A stretch of DNA of 64,000 nucleotides from DAIDKA01 sp036521075 (GTDB lineage: Bacteria; Pseudomonadota; Gammaproteobacteria; Steroidobacterales; Steroidobacteraceae), in the NCBI GenBank assembly GCA_036521075.1, contig DATDIL010000147.1, positions 62,001-126,000 on the forward strand, in the 5' to 3' direction. The notes below the pieces were generated by a model. It was given only the letters and a program-made list of their open reading frames with translations, ran no database searches and was not told where the DNA came from. The first letter of the stretch is position 1. Each line of letters opens with the position of its first letter. Positions 1-9,001 of this stretch are shown piece by piece. The translations under genes and the position numbers were made by a program.

Positions 1-127
1 TGTACGTCTCGAATCATTTCCGGATGTGCTGATTGCGCGGCCCTTTGCCTTCGCGGCAGCACCGATGCTCAAATTCAGCGAGGGCCAGACCGGCGATATC
101 GATCTGAAACCCATCTTCGGCGGCTAG
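1..127 (+). CDS. LemA family protein, C-terminal fragment
   Basis: Only the last 41 codons are present (reading from base 2), ending in TAG at 125-127. The translated end contains ESFPDVLIARPFAFAAAP followed by a short acidic and glycine-rich tail, which matches the conserved C-terminal block of LemA proteins (a helix with a SFP..LIAR.FGF motif). LemA proteins are membrane-anchored helical proteins with a short periplasmic or extracytoplasmic domain and poorly understood function. The downstream gene starts only 2 bases later and encodes a GIDE-domain membrane protein, a frequent partner of LemA genes, which supports the call. The start lies outside the window. Confidence 0.8.
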   Translation, partial: VRLESFPDVLIARPFAFAAAPMLKFSEGQTGDIDLKPIFGG

Positions 128-129
128 CA

Positions 130-1116
130 ATGGCTCACCCGGCCGCAGGGTATTGGATTTTCGCTGCGCTGTGCGGCGTGCTGGGCTTGCTGGCCCTGCT
201 TGCCTGCTTCTCGCGGCTGCGCCGCGACCGCTTTATCGCCGACACACCGCTCGTGCGGCTCCGGTCTGCGGCACAAGGCTACGTGCGCGTCGCCGGAATC
301 GCCGCATCGCCACCGGGTGACACCATGCGCTCGCCGCTGACGAATCGGCCATGCGTGTGGTGGGACTACCGGGTCGAGGCCCGGGAGGAAAATGCCAAAG
401 GCCAGGCGGTGTATCGCATCATCGAAAAGGCAACGAGCGTTACCCCCTTCGTGCTGAATGACACGGATGCCGAATGCCTGATCGGGCCAGTCGGGGCTGA
501 AGTGACGGCAACATCCAATGAGCGATGGTCTGGCATGTCACGGCATCCGGGCGGGCCGCCGCAATCTCACGCGATACTCGGCCTGGTCGGACAGGACGAA
601 TATCGCTTCCACGAACGGCTCATTGCAGCGGGGACGCCGCTGTCAGTGCTGGGCGAACTGCGCTCGCGCACCGAGTTCGGTGCAGTTGATCAGAAGACAC
701 AAGAGCTTCTCACCCAGTGGAAACGCGACCAGCCCGCGCTGCTGCGTCGGTTCGATCGGAATCACGATGGCCAGATCAGTCCGGAGGAATGGAATACGGT
801 ACGCGCCGCCGCTCATACCGAGGCCGAGGCGGCCGTGTTGCACTCACCCATCGAGCGCGTCGGCGTGGTCGCTCAGGCTACTCACGGCGAACCCTTCATG
901 ATCGCTCCGCTTGATGGGGAGCACCTCATTCGCCGCGAAAAACGCCATGCCATCCTGCTTCTGCTCGCCAGCATTCTGGCGGTTGGCCTGGGCCTGTGGG
1001 CGCTTTCCAAGACCCGAAGTTACCAGCCCGACTCCATCCGGAACGGCACCGTGGTCAGCACGGCTTCGATCTGGCGGATCTTGCCATCCTCAATCTTGAA
1101 TACTTCGGCAATGTAG
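130..1116 (+). CDS. GIDE-domain membrane protein with EF-hand loop
   Basis: The 328-residue protein has an N-terminal membrane segment (about residues 8-28), a central region with the CVWWDY...E pattern typical of the GIDE/MUL1-like domain known from mitochondrial E3 ligases but without a RING finger, a canonical EF-hand calcium loop at residues 209-220 (D-R-N-H-D-G-Q-I-S-P-E-E), and a second membrane helix near 273-291. Bacterial GIDE proteins are commonly encoded next to LemA, as here (2-base gap), so the two are probably co-transcribed and work together at the envelope. The last 32 or so codons overlap the convergent gene ending at 1020, so the natural C-terminus is long. Function is not established; a Ca2+-responsive membrane role is inference. 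Confidence 0.75.
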   Translation: MAHPAAGYWIFAALCGVLGLLALLACFSRLRRDRFIADTPLVRLRSAAQGYVRVAGIAASPPGDTMRSPLTNRPCVWWDYRVEAREENAKGQAVYRIIEKATSVTPFVLNDTDAECLIGPVGAEVTATSNERWSGMSRHPGGPPQSHAILGLVGQDEYRFHERLIAAGTPLSVLGELRSRTEFGAVDQKTQELLTQWKRDQPALLRRFDRNHDGQISPEEWNTVRAAAHTEAEAAVLHSPIERVGVVAQATHGEPFMIAPLDGEHLIRREKRHAILLLLASILAVGLGLWALSKTRSYQPDSIRNGTVVSTASIWRILPSSILNTSAM

Positions 1117-1970
1117 AACGTGATCGGCTGTCGGAAGGTCGGCGCCACGTCCGCCGGCGCGTGATCCAAGGTACGCGAGAACTTGGCGTGCGTGCCGTCG
1201 TGATCGAAATAACCCCAGCCGAATGCCAGGCCCTTGGTCCGGTCCACGATCGAAAAACGTCGTTCGCGGATATTCGTGACGATGACGGAGAAGCCGGTGT
1301 CGAACTGCGACTTGCAGTCCAGCCACTGCATCGAACCCTTCGGGGCATCCGGATTGTTTGCGGTGACGGTGCCGTTCTCGCGCCGCTGGCACTGCGGCGA
1401 GAATGGCACATGGGCACTGCTGTCCTCGTCGGCCATGCCAGTAAAATAGCTGTTGCCGATCCGCGCCAGCTCAGCGCGGCTCAGGCGTCCATCCTTCGCA
1501 ATCGTCTCGCTCATCAACGGATTCGGCTCCGCATTTGCCTTGGCGCCTCCCGGCGGTCCGGCGCCGGGGCCCGCGCTGATGCTGCGATTGATCAAGGTTT
1601 CGATCTGGGAGACTTTGTGGTTTTGCTCCACTTTCAACCGCACCGCGAACCAATTGTTATTGCCGTTCTCACTGATGCGACCCAGCAGTCCTACCTGCCC
1701 GGCCTCATCATCGATCACGTCCAGTCGGTAGGTGGGCATTGCCGAAGCCGTCTGCCACAACCCATCCCCCAGATTCAGCCTAACGCCGTTCTCCGTGTAT
1801 TTTACGTTCTTGGTGACTGATAATTTCGCGGGGTCATGAGTGACCACGGCCTGCAGATAACTGCTCATGACGCCGACAAGGCACTCGCGGTTGCAGCCCT
1901 GCTCGGCAGCAGGCGCGGCCGTTGCGCCCACTACCAACGCGGTCGCAAGTCCGATGGCTAACACTCTCAT
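1020..1970 (-). CDS. Secreted protein of unknown function
   Basis: The 316-residue product starts with a clear signal peptide (MRVLAIGLATALVVGATAAPAAE) and has cysteines soon after the cleavage site. Two similar segments that look like SnoaL/NTF2-type or SnoaL-related folds seem to be present, one around residues 30-130 and one around 170-310, each ending in a stretch of the form KIEDGKI..IEAV or KVEQNHKVSQIETL. Proteins of this form are common near esterase and TonB-receptor genes in catabolic gammaproteobacteria, but I know of no assigned activity. It ends convergently with the GIDE gene and lies downstream of the methyltransferase at 2060 on the same strand, with a gap of about 90 bases. 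Confidence 0.65.
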   Translation of the reverse strand: MRVLAIGLATALVVGATAAPAAEQGCNRECLVGVMSSYLQAVVTHDPAKLSVTKNVKYTENGVRLNLGDGLWQTASAMPTYRLDVIDDEAGQVGLLGRISENGNNNWFAVRLKVEQNHKVSQIETLINRSISAGPGAGPPGGAKANAEPNPLMSETIAKDGRLSRAELARIGNSYFTGMADEDSSAHVPFSPQCQRRENGTVTANNPDAPKGSMQWLDCKSQFDTGFSVIVTNIRERRFSIVDRTKGLAFGWGYFDHDGTHAKFSRTLDHAPADVAPTFRQPITFYIAEVFKIEDGKIRQIEAVLTTVPFRMESGW

Positions 1971-2059
1971 GGGCAGCCCCCTCGTTCGATTTGTGCAGGG
2001 AGGTTAGCCGTTCATACGCCGTGGCGCCAGTCACGCGCGGGATTGACGCGCTGCTGGCC

Positions 2060-3055
2060 TTAGGCGATTTCCGCTTCGAGGATCGATGACCAGGGGCCGG
2101 CCGGTATCACCCGCGCCAGCCGGAAGCCGGCGCCCTGCAACACGCCGTTCCATTCACTGTGCGTGCGCTCATGACCGGTTGTCATCACGAGCATCTCGAT
2201 GTCCAGATCCTTCACAAAATCATTCTGTGTTTCCGCGCGAACAATGCCCTCAACAAGCAGCAATTTGGCGAAGCGCGGACAATTGGATTTCAGGTTGGCG
2301 AGGATCGCCATGGCTTCGGCATCGGACCAGTCATGTAGCACGGTCATCATCAGATACGCATCACACGGCGGTATGCGCTCCTTGAAGAAATCCCCGCCCA
2401 CGTACGTGATGCGCGGATCGGCACGCTGACGAGCCTGCTCAATCACTTCCGGTAAGTCGAAAAGCACTCCTCGCGACAGCGGAGAGTGTTCGAGGACGCC
2501 GTGCAGCAGATGACCCAGGCCGCCACCAATGTCGCCAATGGTCCTGAAGGCGCGAAAATCGTATGCCTGAACCACCGGCTGGACCTGAGAATGAGATTTG
2601 CCAGCCATTGCTTCATGGAACAGCAGTCCCTCCTCAGGGTGGGCCCGCAGGTACGGAAACAACCCTCCCGAGGTGACGGCCGCAATCGCCGGCGCACCGC
2701 TCCGCAATGTGACATCAAGCTCACGATAGGCATCCCAGTGAACCTTGAGCCCCATCATGCGTGCCAGTGATCGTGTCGACCCGGAAGCATCGGAGCGAAG
2801 TGTCCGCGAGGGTGCGTTGTGAGCGAAGTGCTGACCGTCGTAGTCAAAAACTCCGTGGTTCGCCAGCGCCCGAAGCACCCGGTTCAACGCCTGCGCTTCC
2901 AGGCCGCAGGCCTGCGCCAGCGCATCCGCAGTGGCGGGCGTATCACCCAAATGGTCCGCGACGCCCAGTTCAGCGACCAGGTGCAAACAGCGCGACGTCC
3001 AGTATGCGACCGCAAGGTCCTGGATGACCTGGGCCGGAGGTGGATCATTGTTCAA
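2060..3055 (-). CDS. SAM-dependent O-methyltransferase (PF00891 type)
   Basis: The 331-residue protein has the two-domain plan of plant-type and polyketide O-methyltransferases: an N-terminal winged-helix dimerisation domain (residues 10-85, with LVAELGVADHLGDTP) and a C-terminal Rossmann methyltransferase domain with motif I TIGDIGGGLGHLL and the downstream pattern MMTVLHDWSDAEA that contains the catalytic His-Asp pair of this family. It would methylate a hydroxyl group of a small aromatic or polyketide-like substrate using S-adenosylmethionine. It is followed upstream, with a 10-base gap, by a second methyltransferase-like gene, so the two are probably one operon. A second member of the same family is encoded at 53111-54133. 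The true substrate cannot be read from the sequence. Confidence 0.85.
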   Translation of the reverse strand: MNNDPPPAQVIQDLAVAYWTSRCLHLVAELGVADHLGDTPATADALAQACGLEAQALNRVLRALANHGVFDYDGQHFAHNAPSRTLRSDASGSTRSLARMMGLKVHWDAYRELDVTLRSGAPAIAAVTSGGLFPYLRAHPEEGLLFHEAMAGKSHSQVQPVVQAYDFRAFRTIGDIGGGLGHLLHGVLEHSPLSRGVLFDLPEVIEQARQRADPRITYVGGDFFKERIPPCDAYLMMTVLHDWSDAEAMAILANLKSNCPRFAKLLLVEGIVRAETQNDFVKDLDIEMLVMTTGHERTHSEWNGVLQGAGFRLARVIPAGPWSSILEAEIA

Positions 3056-3065
3056 TTGAGGGCAC

Positions 3066-4199
3066 TCAGTCGCGTCGCCGCGTCACTACGAACGCCTCGT
3101 CATTGAACCATAGCCCGCCATGTTTCTGCAGCACCTTTTGCGTGGCCGCAAGGTAGGCGCCATTGGTGACCACCGCATCAAGGCGCTCGTCCTCGATCTG
3201 ATTGACGTAGATCGCCGCGTTCCAGGCCGCAAACAGCGTCGAGGTGCCGATCCGATCGCCGATTTCGGAGGGCAACGTGTGCATTTCGTAGCGAAATACC
3301 GCCTTTTCGTCGGGCAGCGCACTGAAATTGAACTCACGGGCATCGCGCCCGAGTTCACGACGCAGGGTGCTCAACAGCTCGTGCCGGCCGACCTCGAAGG
3401 GACGCTCCTCGGGCCACAATTGCTGGATGATTTCCAATCCCGGATCGTGTCCGCAGGACTGGATAGCGAGCAGTCGCCCGCCCGGCGCCAGACTGCGTGC
3501 CAGCGGCATCAGGATCTTCTGCACCTTGAATTCGGCGCCCATCCGCGCCCGCCAGGGTTGCGAGGCGAGAACCAGATCGTAATGTTCAAACAGCCGACCC
3601 GGCTTCGGAATCACCGAGTCCAGCAGAAACTTGTGATCCTCCCGATAGATCACGAGCACCGTCGGGCGTACGACCTTGGGATTGCCGGTCTTGATGCTGG
3701 GAGTCGTCTGCCAGCCACTGTCGAGGATGCCGCCCAGTTCCTCGATCTGCTCGGCATATTCGTGGGCCGTGGTTCCGCTCAGGCGCACCTCCTGCCAGTT
3801 GAGGGCCGCGGCCGCCTGCGCATCGCGCGGCATGAGCCGCGGTGCCTCGGCATAGTTGAGGTTCGTCACCACGAAGGCCGTCGCGGGATGCTCGAACAAC
3901 CGGTCCGGGAGCTTCTCCAAGCCCAGACGCACGTCCTCGAGGCTGATCTCCTTGGCAACCACGAACTGGGGAATGGTGGGAAACAGCCAGTGCGTGGCAC
4001 GCATGACCCGCGTGATCACCGTGCCATCACCCATTCCCGCATCGAAAATGCGCACCGCCGGCGGCGTCGGCCGCAGCAAGGTGACCTCGTGCGTCGCGCG
4101 ATGCGCTATCGCCGATTTCTCATTGCAGCTGGTGACAAAGGCCAGATACTTCTGGCGATTGTCGTAGAAACGAAACGGCGGCGAGGATTCCTCCGTCAT
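3066..4199 (-). CDS. Class I SAM-binding protein, putative methyltransferase
   Basis: The 377-residue protein carries a glycine-rich SAM-binding motif near residue 53 (IFDAGMGDGTVITRVM) and a later DLVLASQPWRARMG segment followed by LAPGGRLLAIQSCGHDPG, which fits motifs IV and V of class I methyltransferases. No signal peptide or membrane helix is seen, so it is cytoplasmic. I do not recognise a named family. It lies 10 bases upstream of the O-methyltransferase at 2060 on the same strand, which suggests joint transcription and perhaps a shared small-molecule substrate. Confidence 0.65.
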   Translation of the reverse strand: MTEESSPPFRFYDNRQKYLAFVTSCNEKSAIAHRATHEVTLLRPTPPAVRIFDAGMGDGTVITRVMRATHWLFPTIPQFVVAKEISLEDVRLGLEKLPDRLFEHPATAFVVTNLNYAEAPRLMPRDAQAAAALNWQEVRLSGTTAHEYAEQIEELGGILDSGWQTTPSIKTGNPKVVRPTVLVIYREDHKFLLDSVIPKPGRLFEHYDLVLASQPWRARMGAEFKVQKILMPLARSLAPGGRLLAIQSCGHDPGLEIIQQLWPEERPFEVGRHELLSTLRRELGRDAREFNFSALPDEKAVFRYEMHTLPSEIGDRIGTSTLFAAWNAAIYVNQIEDERLDAVVTNGAYLAATQKVLQKHGGLWFNDEAFVVTRRRD

Positions 4200-4214
4200 G
4201 CCTATACCATCGGT

Positions 4215-6494
4215 TCAGAAGTGATATTCAACGTCGACGCCGTAACGCCGCGGCAGCGCCCGCCACAGGAAGCCGCCCGTGGAGAACTCCTCATTATAGA
4301 TCTTGTTGGTCAGGTTCTTGGACCAGGCGGTGACCGACCACTTGTCCGCCTCGAGGCCCGCGCGCAGATCGACCAGGCTCACCGGGTTGCGTGAGGTCAC
4401 GTTGTACGGGTCCCAGTAGGTACGACCGATTTCCTGATAGTCCAGACGCACGATGCCGTTGAGTCCGTCGCGAAACGGCTGACGGTACTGCGCACCGGCG
4501 TTGACCGTATTGCGCGACACCAGCGGCGCCTGGTTGCCCACGACGGTCGGATCCTCCATATGGGTGATCCGGCTGTCGGTGTAGCCGAAGCTCGCATACA
4601 GGTCGAGCCGGTCAGTCGGCTTCGCCGTCAATTCCAGTTCGGCGCCCTTGTAGCGGGCGTCGAGATTGCCGAGATTCTGCGTCGAGGTGGTCGAGTCATA
4701 GAAGAAGAAATAGCCATTGTGCGAATCGGTGTCGAAGACACTCAGATTTGCCCGCAACCGGTGATCCAGCAACTCGCTCTTGACACCTACTTCCGAGGTA
4801 TCGTCAATTTCCGCCTGGAACAGATCATGAACGCCCTTTTGTCCGTCCGCTGCGGCAACGGCGCCCACACCGGTCTGGTTGAAGCCGCCGCTGCGGAATC
4901 CACGACTCCAGCCTCCGTAGAGCGTGAGGTCATCAGTGGGCTTGTAGCGCAACGTGGCTTTCGGCTCGGCGGCGCCAAAGGTGGCATTGCGCACCTCGCC
5001 GCTCACGGCGGTCGGATCGGGCAGGAACTGCTGCGGCGTGTCGGTAGTGTTCTGACGCTCATCGCGGTCGTAACGGATCGCCGCATCGAGCTCCCACTGC
5101 GAGGTGATCTCCCAATTCAAGTCCGAGAATACCGCCCAGGCGTTGTTGCTCTGGGAATCCGCAAGGAAGGTGACATTGGTGTTGGTCGCGAATGGATTGG
5201 TCGGATCGACCAGCGGGGTGTAATACACAGCCGGAATCCCTGCACCGCGATCCACCAGATTGCCCGTCGAGATGAAGCGGTCGGTGTGCACCAGATATGC
5301 GCCCGCTATCCACGAGAACCCGTCGGTCTTCACGGACGTGAACCGAACCTCCTGGCTGTACGTCTTCTCGTCGATGAACTGGCTCTGGCTCTCATCAAAC
5401 GTCCCGCCCAGGGAACCGGGCACGAAAGTAAAGAAGTCGTTATAGGCAATAGAGGTGGTGATCGGGCGGAAATCATAGGCATCACCCGTGTCGATTTCCC
5501 GGGTGTGGTTGACATCCGTCGTTGCGGTAAGCGTCCCGTAGTCCGCATTGAAATCAAGCTTCAATGCGGCATCGGTGATGGCGCGGTGATCCATGCCCAG
5601 ATTGTTGGTCTGGATCGGACTGGTGACATCGTTTGAGTTCGGCGGTGTCGTGAAGCTGGTGAAGACATTCGCCTCGTCACTGCGCGGAATGACGTAGTAG
5701 TAGGCGGTCGTGTTCACCTGGTTGTACAGAAAGCGGAAGTCCGCACTGAAGGCATCAGCGGGCTTGAACAACAGCCGCAGGCGCGCCGAATAGTCCTCTT
5801 CCGGATCGGCCTTCTTGTCCAGATACGTATTCTTCAGAAACCCATCCGTATTGTAGTAGTTCACCGATGCGCGGAACTTGAGCGTCCCGGCGCTATCGAT
5901 CGGACCGCTGACCGCAATTTGGCCCTTCTCGGATACGCCATTGCCGACACCGGCGAGGGCATTGCCCTCGAAATGATCGGATAGGTCCGCAGTTGTGATG
6001 ATAATGGCGCCGCCGATGGCATCGCGACCGTAGAGCGCGCCCTGCGGCCCCTTCAACACCTCGATCTGCTTGATATCAACCAGTTCCTGATTGAACTCGT
6101 AGGGGTTGGTCTCCTCCACCCCATCCACCACCACCGCGACTGATGGCTCGCTGTTGCGCGCCTGCGAAATCCCGCGAATCGTAATAAAGGCATTGCCGAC
6201 GTTTTGCACCTCCACAAGCGACATGTTCGGCACCATCGCAATGAAATCGCGGGGGTTCTCGATGCCCGCGGCGTGGATATCCTGGGCCGTGAAGGCATCC
6301 ACCGCAATCGGGACGTCCTGAAAGGACTCGCTGCGCTTGCGCGCCGTCACAACGACCTCCTCGAGTTTTGTCGACGTATCCGCCTGCTCCGTGGCCGGTG
6401 CGCCCTGCCCCATGGCGCGTGGCGTGACTGTCAGGAAAGCCGGCACGGCCACCAGGACCAGAAGCGGACAGAATCTGCGAATTGATGCAAACAC
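4215..6494 (-). CDS. TonB-dependent receptor
   Basis: This outer-membrane active-transport barrel has a signal peptide, a TonB box (LEEVVVTARKR), a plug domain (QDVPIAVDAF, then MVPNMSLVEV and IRGISQARNSEPSVAVVVDG) and a long beta-barrel ending in an aromatic residue (VDVEYHF), all typical of the sphingomonad/Steroidobacter-type receptors that import aromatic or terpenoid compounds. I chose a GTG start at 6494 because AGGGGGTTAT lies directly in front of it and the signal peptide then begins with FASIRRF. The open frame could be extended to 6602, but this would place the inverted-repeat operator (6565-6598) inside the gene. It is divergent from the alpha/beta hydrolase at 6744. Length is then 759 residues. 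The substrate is unknown; the shared operator suggests a compound degraded by the operon at 47613-52187. Confidence 0.9.
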   Translation of the reverse strand: MFASIRRFCPLLVLVAVPAFLTVTPRAMGQGAPATEQADTSTKLEEVVVTARKRSESFQDVPIAVDAFTAQDIHAAGIENPRDFIAMVPNMSLVEVQNVGNAFITIRGISQARNSEPSVAVVVDGVEETNPYEFNQELVDIKQIEVLKGPQGALYGRDAIGGAIIITTADLSDHFEGNALAGVGNGVSEKGQIAVSGPIDSAGTLKFRASVNYYNTDGFLKNTYLDKKADPEEDYSARLRLLFKPADAFSADFRFLYNQVNTTAYYYVIPRSDEANVFTSFTTPPNSNDVTSPIQTNNLGMDHRAITDAALKLDFNADYGTLTATTDVNHTREIDTGDAYDFRPITTSIAYNDFFTFVPGSLGGTFDESQSQFIDEKTYSQEVRFTSVKTDGFSWIAGAYLVHTDRFISTGNLVDRGAGIPAVYYTPLVDPTNPFATNTNVTFLADSQSNNAWAVFSDLNWEITSQWELDAAIRYDRDERQNTTDTPQQFLPDPTAVSGEVRNATFGAAEPKATLRYKPTDDLTLYGGWSRGFRSGGFNQTGVGAVAAADGQKGVHDLFQAEIDDTSEVGVKSELLDHRLRANLSVFDTDSHNGYFFFYDSTTSTQNLGNLDARYKGAELELTAKPTDRLDLYASFGYTDSRITHMEDPTVVGNQAPLVSRNTVNAGAQYRQPFRDGLNGIVRLDYQEIGRTYWDPYNVTSRNPVSLVDLRAGLEADKWSVTAWSKNLTNKIYNEEFSTGGFLWRALPRRYGVDVEYHF

Positions 6495-6564
6495 ATAACC
6501 CCCTACCAGCCGATGGTTTTGACTTGAGGGCCGCAATGGCGACCCGGTTGGTTGCAAGCCGATA

Positions 6565-6598
6565 TTTCGCATATCGAAAACTGCGTCGATATGCGAAA
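6565..6598. promoter_or_regulatory. Inverted-repeat operator upstream of the TonB receptor
   Basis: Two 13-base arms, TTTCGCATATCGA (6565-6577) and TCGATATGCGAAA (6586-6598), are exact reverse complements and are separated by 8 bases. The site lies about 70 bases in front of the receptor start. The same architecture occurs in front of the IclR gene at 52209-52242. IclR-family activators/repressors such as PcaR and PcaU bind related GTTCGATA-type sites, so the most likely ligand is the IclR protein encoded at 52278. Confidence 0.7.
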
Positions 6599-6656
6599 CC
6601 ATAGTGACCTCTGCTTTGTACCAGCGTCAAGCACTGACGGCGCTGCGTTGCGGGGA

Positions 6657-6669
6657 TTTCGGATATCGA
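6657..6669. promoter_or_regulatory. Operator half-site before the alpha/beta hydrolase gene
   Basis: TTTCGGATATCGA here is identical in all 13 bases to the left arm of the operator before the IclR gene (52209-52221). The base pairs that would form the second arm 8 bases downstream are degenerate, so this is a half-site or a weak site. It lies about 75 bases in front of the hydrolase start. Confidence 0.55.
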
Positions 6670-6743
6670 ACATGGCCACGAATGTGCGGGTGCGCAAAGG
6701 GACGTAGACTTCACAACAACCGCAGCGATCCTCGCAATCCAGC

Positions 6744-7583
6744 ATGCCCGAACGCCCGTCCCGTGCCGCAGCCACCCGTCGGGGGCCCGATCGTTATCTT
6801 GATGTGGCAGGTATCCGGCTGCGTTTCCGGGACGAGGGTCGCGGACCGGCCATCATCCTGCTGCACGGCTGGACATTCGATCTTGAAATGTGGGATCCGC
6901 AGGTGGCCGCGCTGCGTGGCGAATTTCGGCTGGTGCGCATCGATCGTCGCGGTCATGGACTATCCGGTGGGCTTCCGGATAGCGAGCAGGACGCTGCGGA
7001 TATCACGATCTTGTGTCGTCATCTGAATCTGCGGTCCGTGGCGCTGCTCGGCATGTCGCAGGGCGCCCGTGCGGCGCTGCGGTTCGCCAGCCGCACTGCC
7101 GGACAGGTCACGGCCCTGATCCTCGACGGGCCGCCGAACCTCGACGAAGACGCCATTGATGGGGAAGTGCCCATGCAACGCTTCCGCGAACTGGTGAGAG
7201 ACGGCGGCCTTGCGGCGTTCCGCCGGGAATGGAGCAACCATGCGCTGGTGCAACTGTGTACGGAGGCGGTCGCGCTGCAAAGACAGGTGCGCGCCATGAT
7301 CGCCCGTTATCCGGGGCGGGAGTTGTTGGATCCGGGTGCGGCCGGGACTGCCGCCGCGCCACTGTCCTTGAAGCTCATCCGGGCCCCGACCCTGGTGCTG
7401 AGCGGGGCCTACGACCTGCCGAGCCGCATACAGTCGGCACAGAAGCTGCGCGCCCAACTGCCCGCCGCCGAGCATGTCATCCTTCCGGATGCGGGCCATC
7501 TGATCAATCTTGACCAACCTGCCCTCTACAGCAAACTGTGTCGGGCATTTCTTCTGCGGCATGCGCGCAGGTCCGGTCAGTGA
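6744..7583 (+). CDS. Alpha/beta hydrolase
   Basis: The 279-residue cytoplasmic protein has the full alpha/beta-hydrolase signature: oxyanion strand IILLHGWTFD, DRRGHGLS, nucleophile elbow GMSQGA (Ser), acid residue in LVLSGAYDLPS and catalytic His in PDAGHLINLDQP. Size and layout resemble enol-lactone hydrolases (PcaD type) and meta-cleavage-product or ester hydrolases, but the class cannot be fixed by eye. It is divergent from a TonB receptor and shares regulatory repeats with it, and is followed by an MFS carrier 113 bases on, so a role in processing an imported ester or lactone is likely. The chosen start is the first ATG; a later start at the motif DRYLDVAGIRLRF region is possible. Confidence 0.85.
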   Translation: MPERPSRAAATRRGPDRYLDVAGIRLRFRDEGRGPAIILLHGWTFDLEMWDPQVAALRGEFRLVRIDRRGHGLSGGLPDSEQDAADITILCRHLNLRSVALLGMSQGARAALRFASRTAGQVTALILDGPPNLDEDAIDGEVPMQRFRELVRDGGLAAFRREWSNHALVQLCTEAVALQRQVRAMIARYPGRELLDPGAAGTAAAPLSLKLIRAPTLVLSGAYDLPSRIQSAQKLRAQLPAAEHVILPDAGHLINLDQPALYSKLCRAFLLRHARRSGQ

Positions 7584-7696
7584 ATCATTGACCGGTGAGT
7601 GAACTTGGGCCGATGATGCGCGGGATAACAAGTCGTACCCGCCGCCAGGCGTGCTGCGGGCGCAACACAGATCGTACGCGTGGGTCTTGAGGGGGA

Positions 7697-8968
7697 ATGA
7701 TGTCTACCGAACAGCGCTGGGATGTGTCCTACGAATGGAAGGCCATGCTGGTCATGAGCCTAGCCTTCGGTCTGGTGGGGATCGATCGCTTCATCCTGCC
7801 GCCGCTTTTTCCGACCATGATGAAGGATCTGCATCTCACCTATCAGGATCTGGGCAACCTCGTCGGCGCACTGGCCGTCGCTTGGGGGGCCTCGGCCTTC
7901 CTGACCGGGCTCCTGTCCGATCATCTGGGTCGGCGCAGCATCATGGTGCCCTCGGTGCTGATCTTTTCGTTGCTCTCGGTGCTCAGCGGCATGGCGACCG
8001 GTCTCATGAGCCTGCTGCTCATCCGCATCGTCATGGGCGTCTTCGAAGGCCCCGTCGCCTCCACCGGCGTCGCAGTCGCCGTCGAGGCGTCGCATCCGAA
8101 GCGGCGCGGCATGAACAACGGTATTTTCCAATGCACCGTCTCGCTGTTTGGCAGCGGCGTGGGACCGATCCTCGCAACCCAGCTGCTGCTGATCACGACC
8201 TGGCGACATGTGTTCTGGATCGTCGGTCTTCCCGGCCTGGTCATCGCGGCCATCCTCTGGTTCGTGATCCGCGAACCGGCCACGCTCGCCGCCCAGCGCG
8301 GCACGGCCGTTGTAGCCCGCGCCTCCATCTGGACGCTGTTCAAGCACCGCAACGTACCCCTGGCGATGCTGACCTTGCTGTGTGCCATGACCGGCATCTT
8401 CGTGCTTTCCGCCATGGTGCCCAATTACCTGACCGACTACGTGAAGCTGCCGCAGACACAGATGGGAATCGTGACCTCCGCGATCGGCTTCGGCGGCGCG
8501 CTGGGCCAGTTCGGACTGCTCACGATGTCGGACTTCATCGGGCGCCGCACCGCCACCATACTGTCCTTCGTCATTGCAGCGGTGTTTCTGTGGCTGTTCA
8601 TCCACGCCGGATCCAGCCCCCCGGTGCTCTTCGCACTGTTATTTGTGGCATCCATGTTCAATTTCGGGGCGTTGGCGATTCTGGCGGGCCCGATCCCCGC
8701 CGAGGCGGCGCCGGTGGGTCTGGTGGCCACCGCAGCGGGCCTGGTCATCGGCGCGGGAGAAATCTTTGGCGGCGGCGCTGCGCCCTCGATCGCCGGGGCG
8801 ATCGCGCAGCATTCAGGCATCCAGTACACGCTTTACTTCGCGCTGGGTGGCCAGCTGGTCGGGTTGCTGCTGGCGCTGTTCCTGCGTGAGACGGCGCCGC
8901 GGCGCATGCGCAATGCGCCGCTCGAACACGTCTCGGCGCTGGATCGCGCCCCGTCCGTCATCAGCTAG
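7697..8968 (+). CDS. MFS transporter
   Basis: The 423-residue protein has about twelve hydrophobic helices and the MFS loop 2-3 signature (GLLSDHLGRRSIMVPS) with its counterpart in the second half (MSDFIGRRTATI). It is a secondary carrier in the inner membrane. The sequence resembles the anion/cation (aromatic acid and metabolite) symporter branch, but the solute is not readable. A run of G residues precedes two consecutive ATG codons at 7697 and 7700; the second gives better spacing. It sits between an alpha/beta hydrolase and a carboxylesterase, which suggests uptake of the hydrolysis product of an imported ester. Confidence 0.85.
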   Translation: MMSTEQRWDVSYEWKAMLVMSLAFGLVGIDRFILPPLFPTMMKDLHLTYQDLGNLVGALAVAWGASAFLTGLLSDHLGRRSIMVPSVLIFSLLSVLSGMATGLMSLLLIRIVMGVFEGPVASTGVAVAVEASHPKRRGMNNGIFQCTVSLFGSGVGPILATQLLLITTWRHVFWIVGLPGLVIAAILWFVIREPATLAAQRGTAVVARASIWTLFKHRNVPLAMLTLLCAMTGIFVLSAMVPNYLTDYVKLPQTQMGIVTSAIGFGGALGQFGLLTMSDFIGRRTATILSFVIAAVFLWLFIHAGSSPPVLFALLFVASMFNFGALAILAGPIPAEAAPVGLVATAAGLVIGAGEIFGGGAAPSIAGAIAQHSGIQYTLYFALGGQLVGLLLALFLRETAPRRMRNAPLEHVSALDRAPSVIS

Positions 8969-9001
8969 CTGCGGACGCGGACCGCTGCCCGGGCTTTCAG
9001 C

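Noticed and set aside
3120..4394. Long plus-strand frame of 424 codons
   Set aside because: Antisense to the SAM-binding protein gene; no domain or ribosome site recognised.
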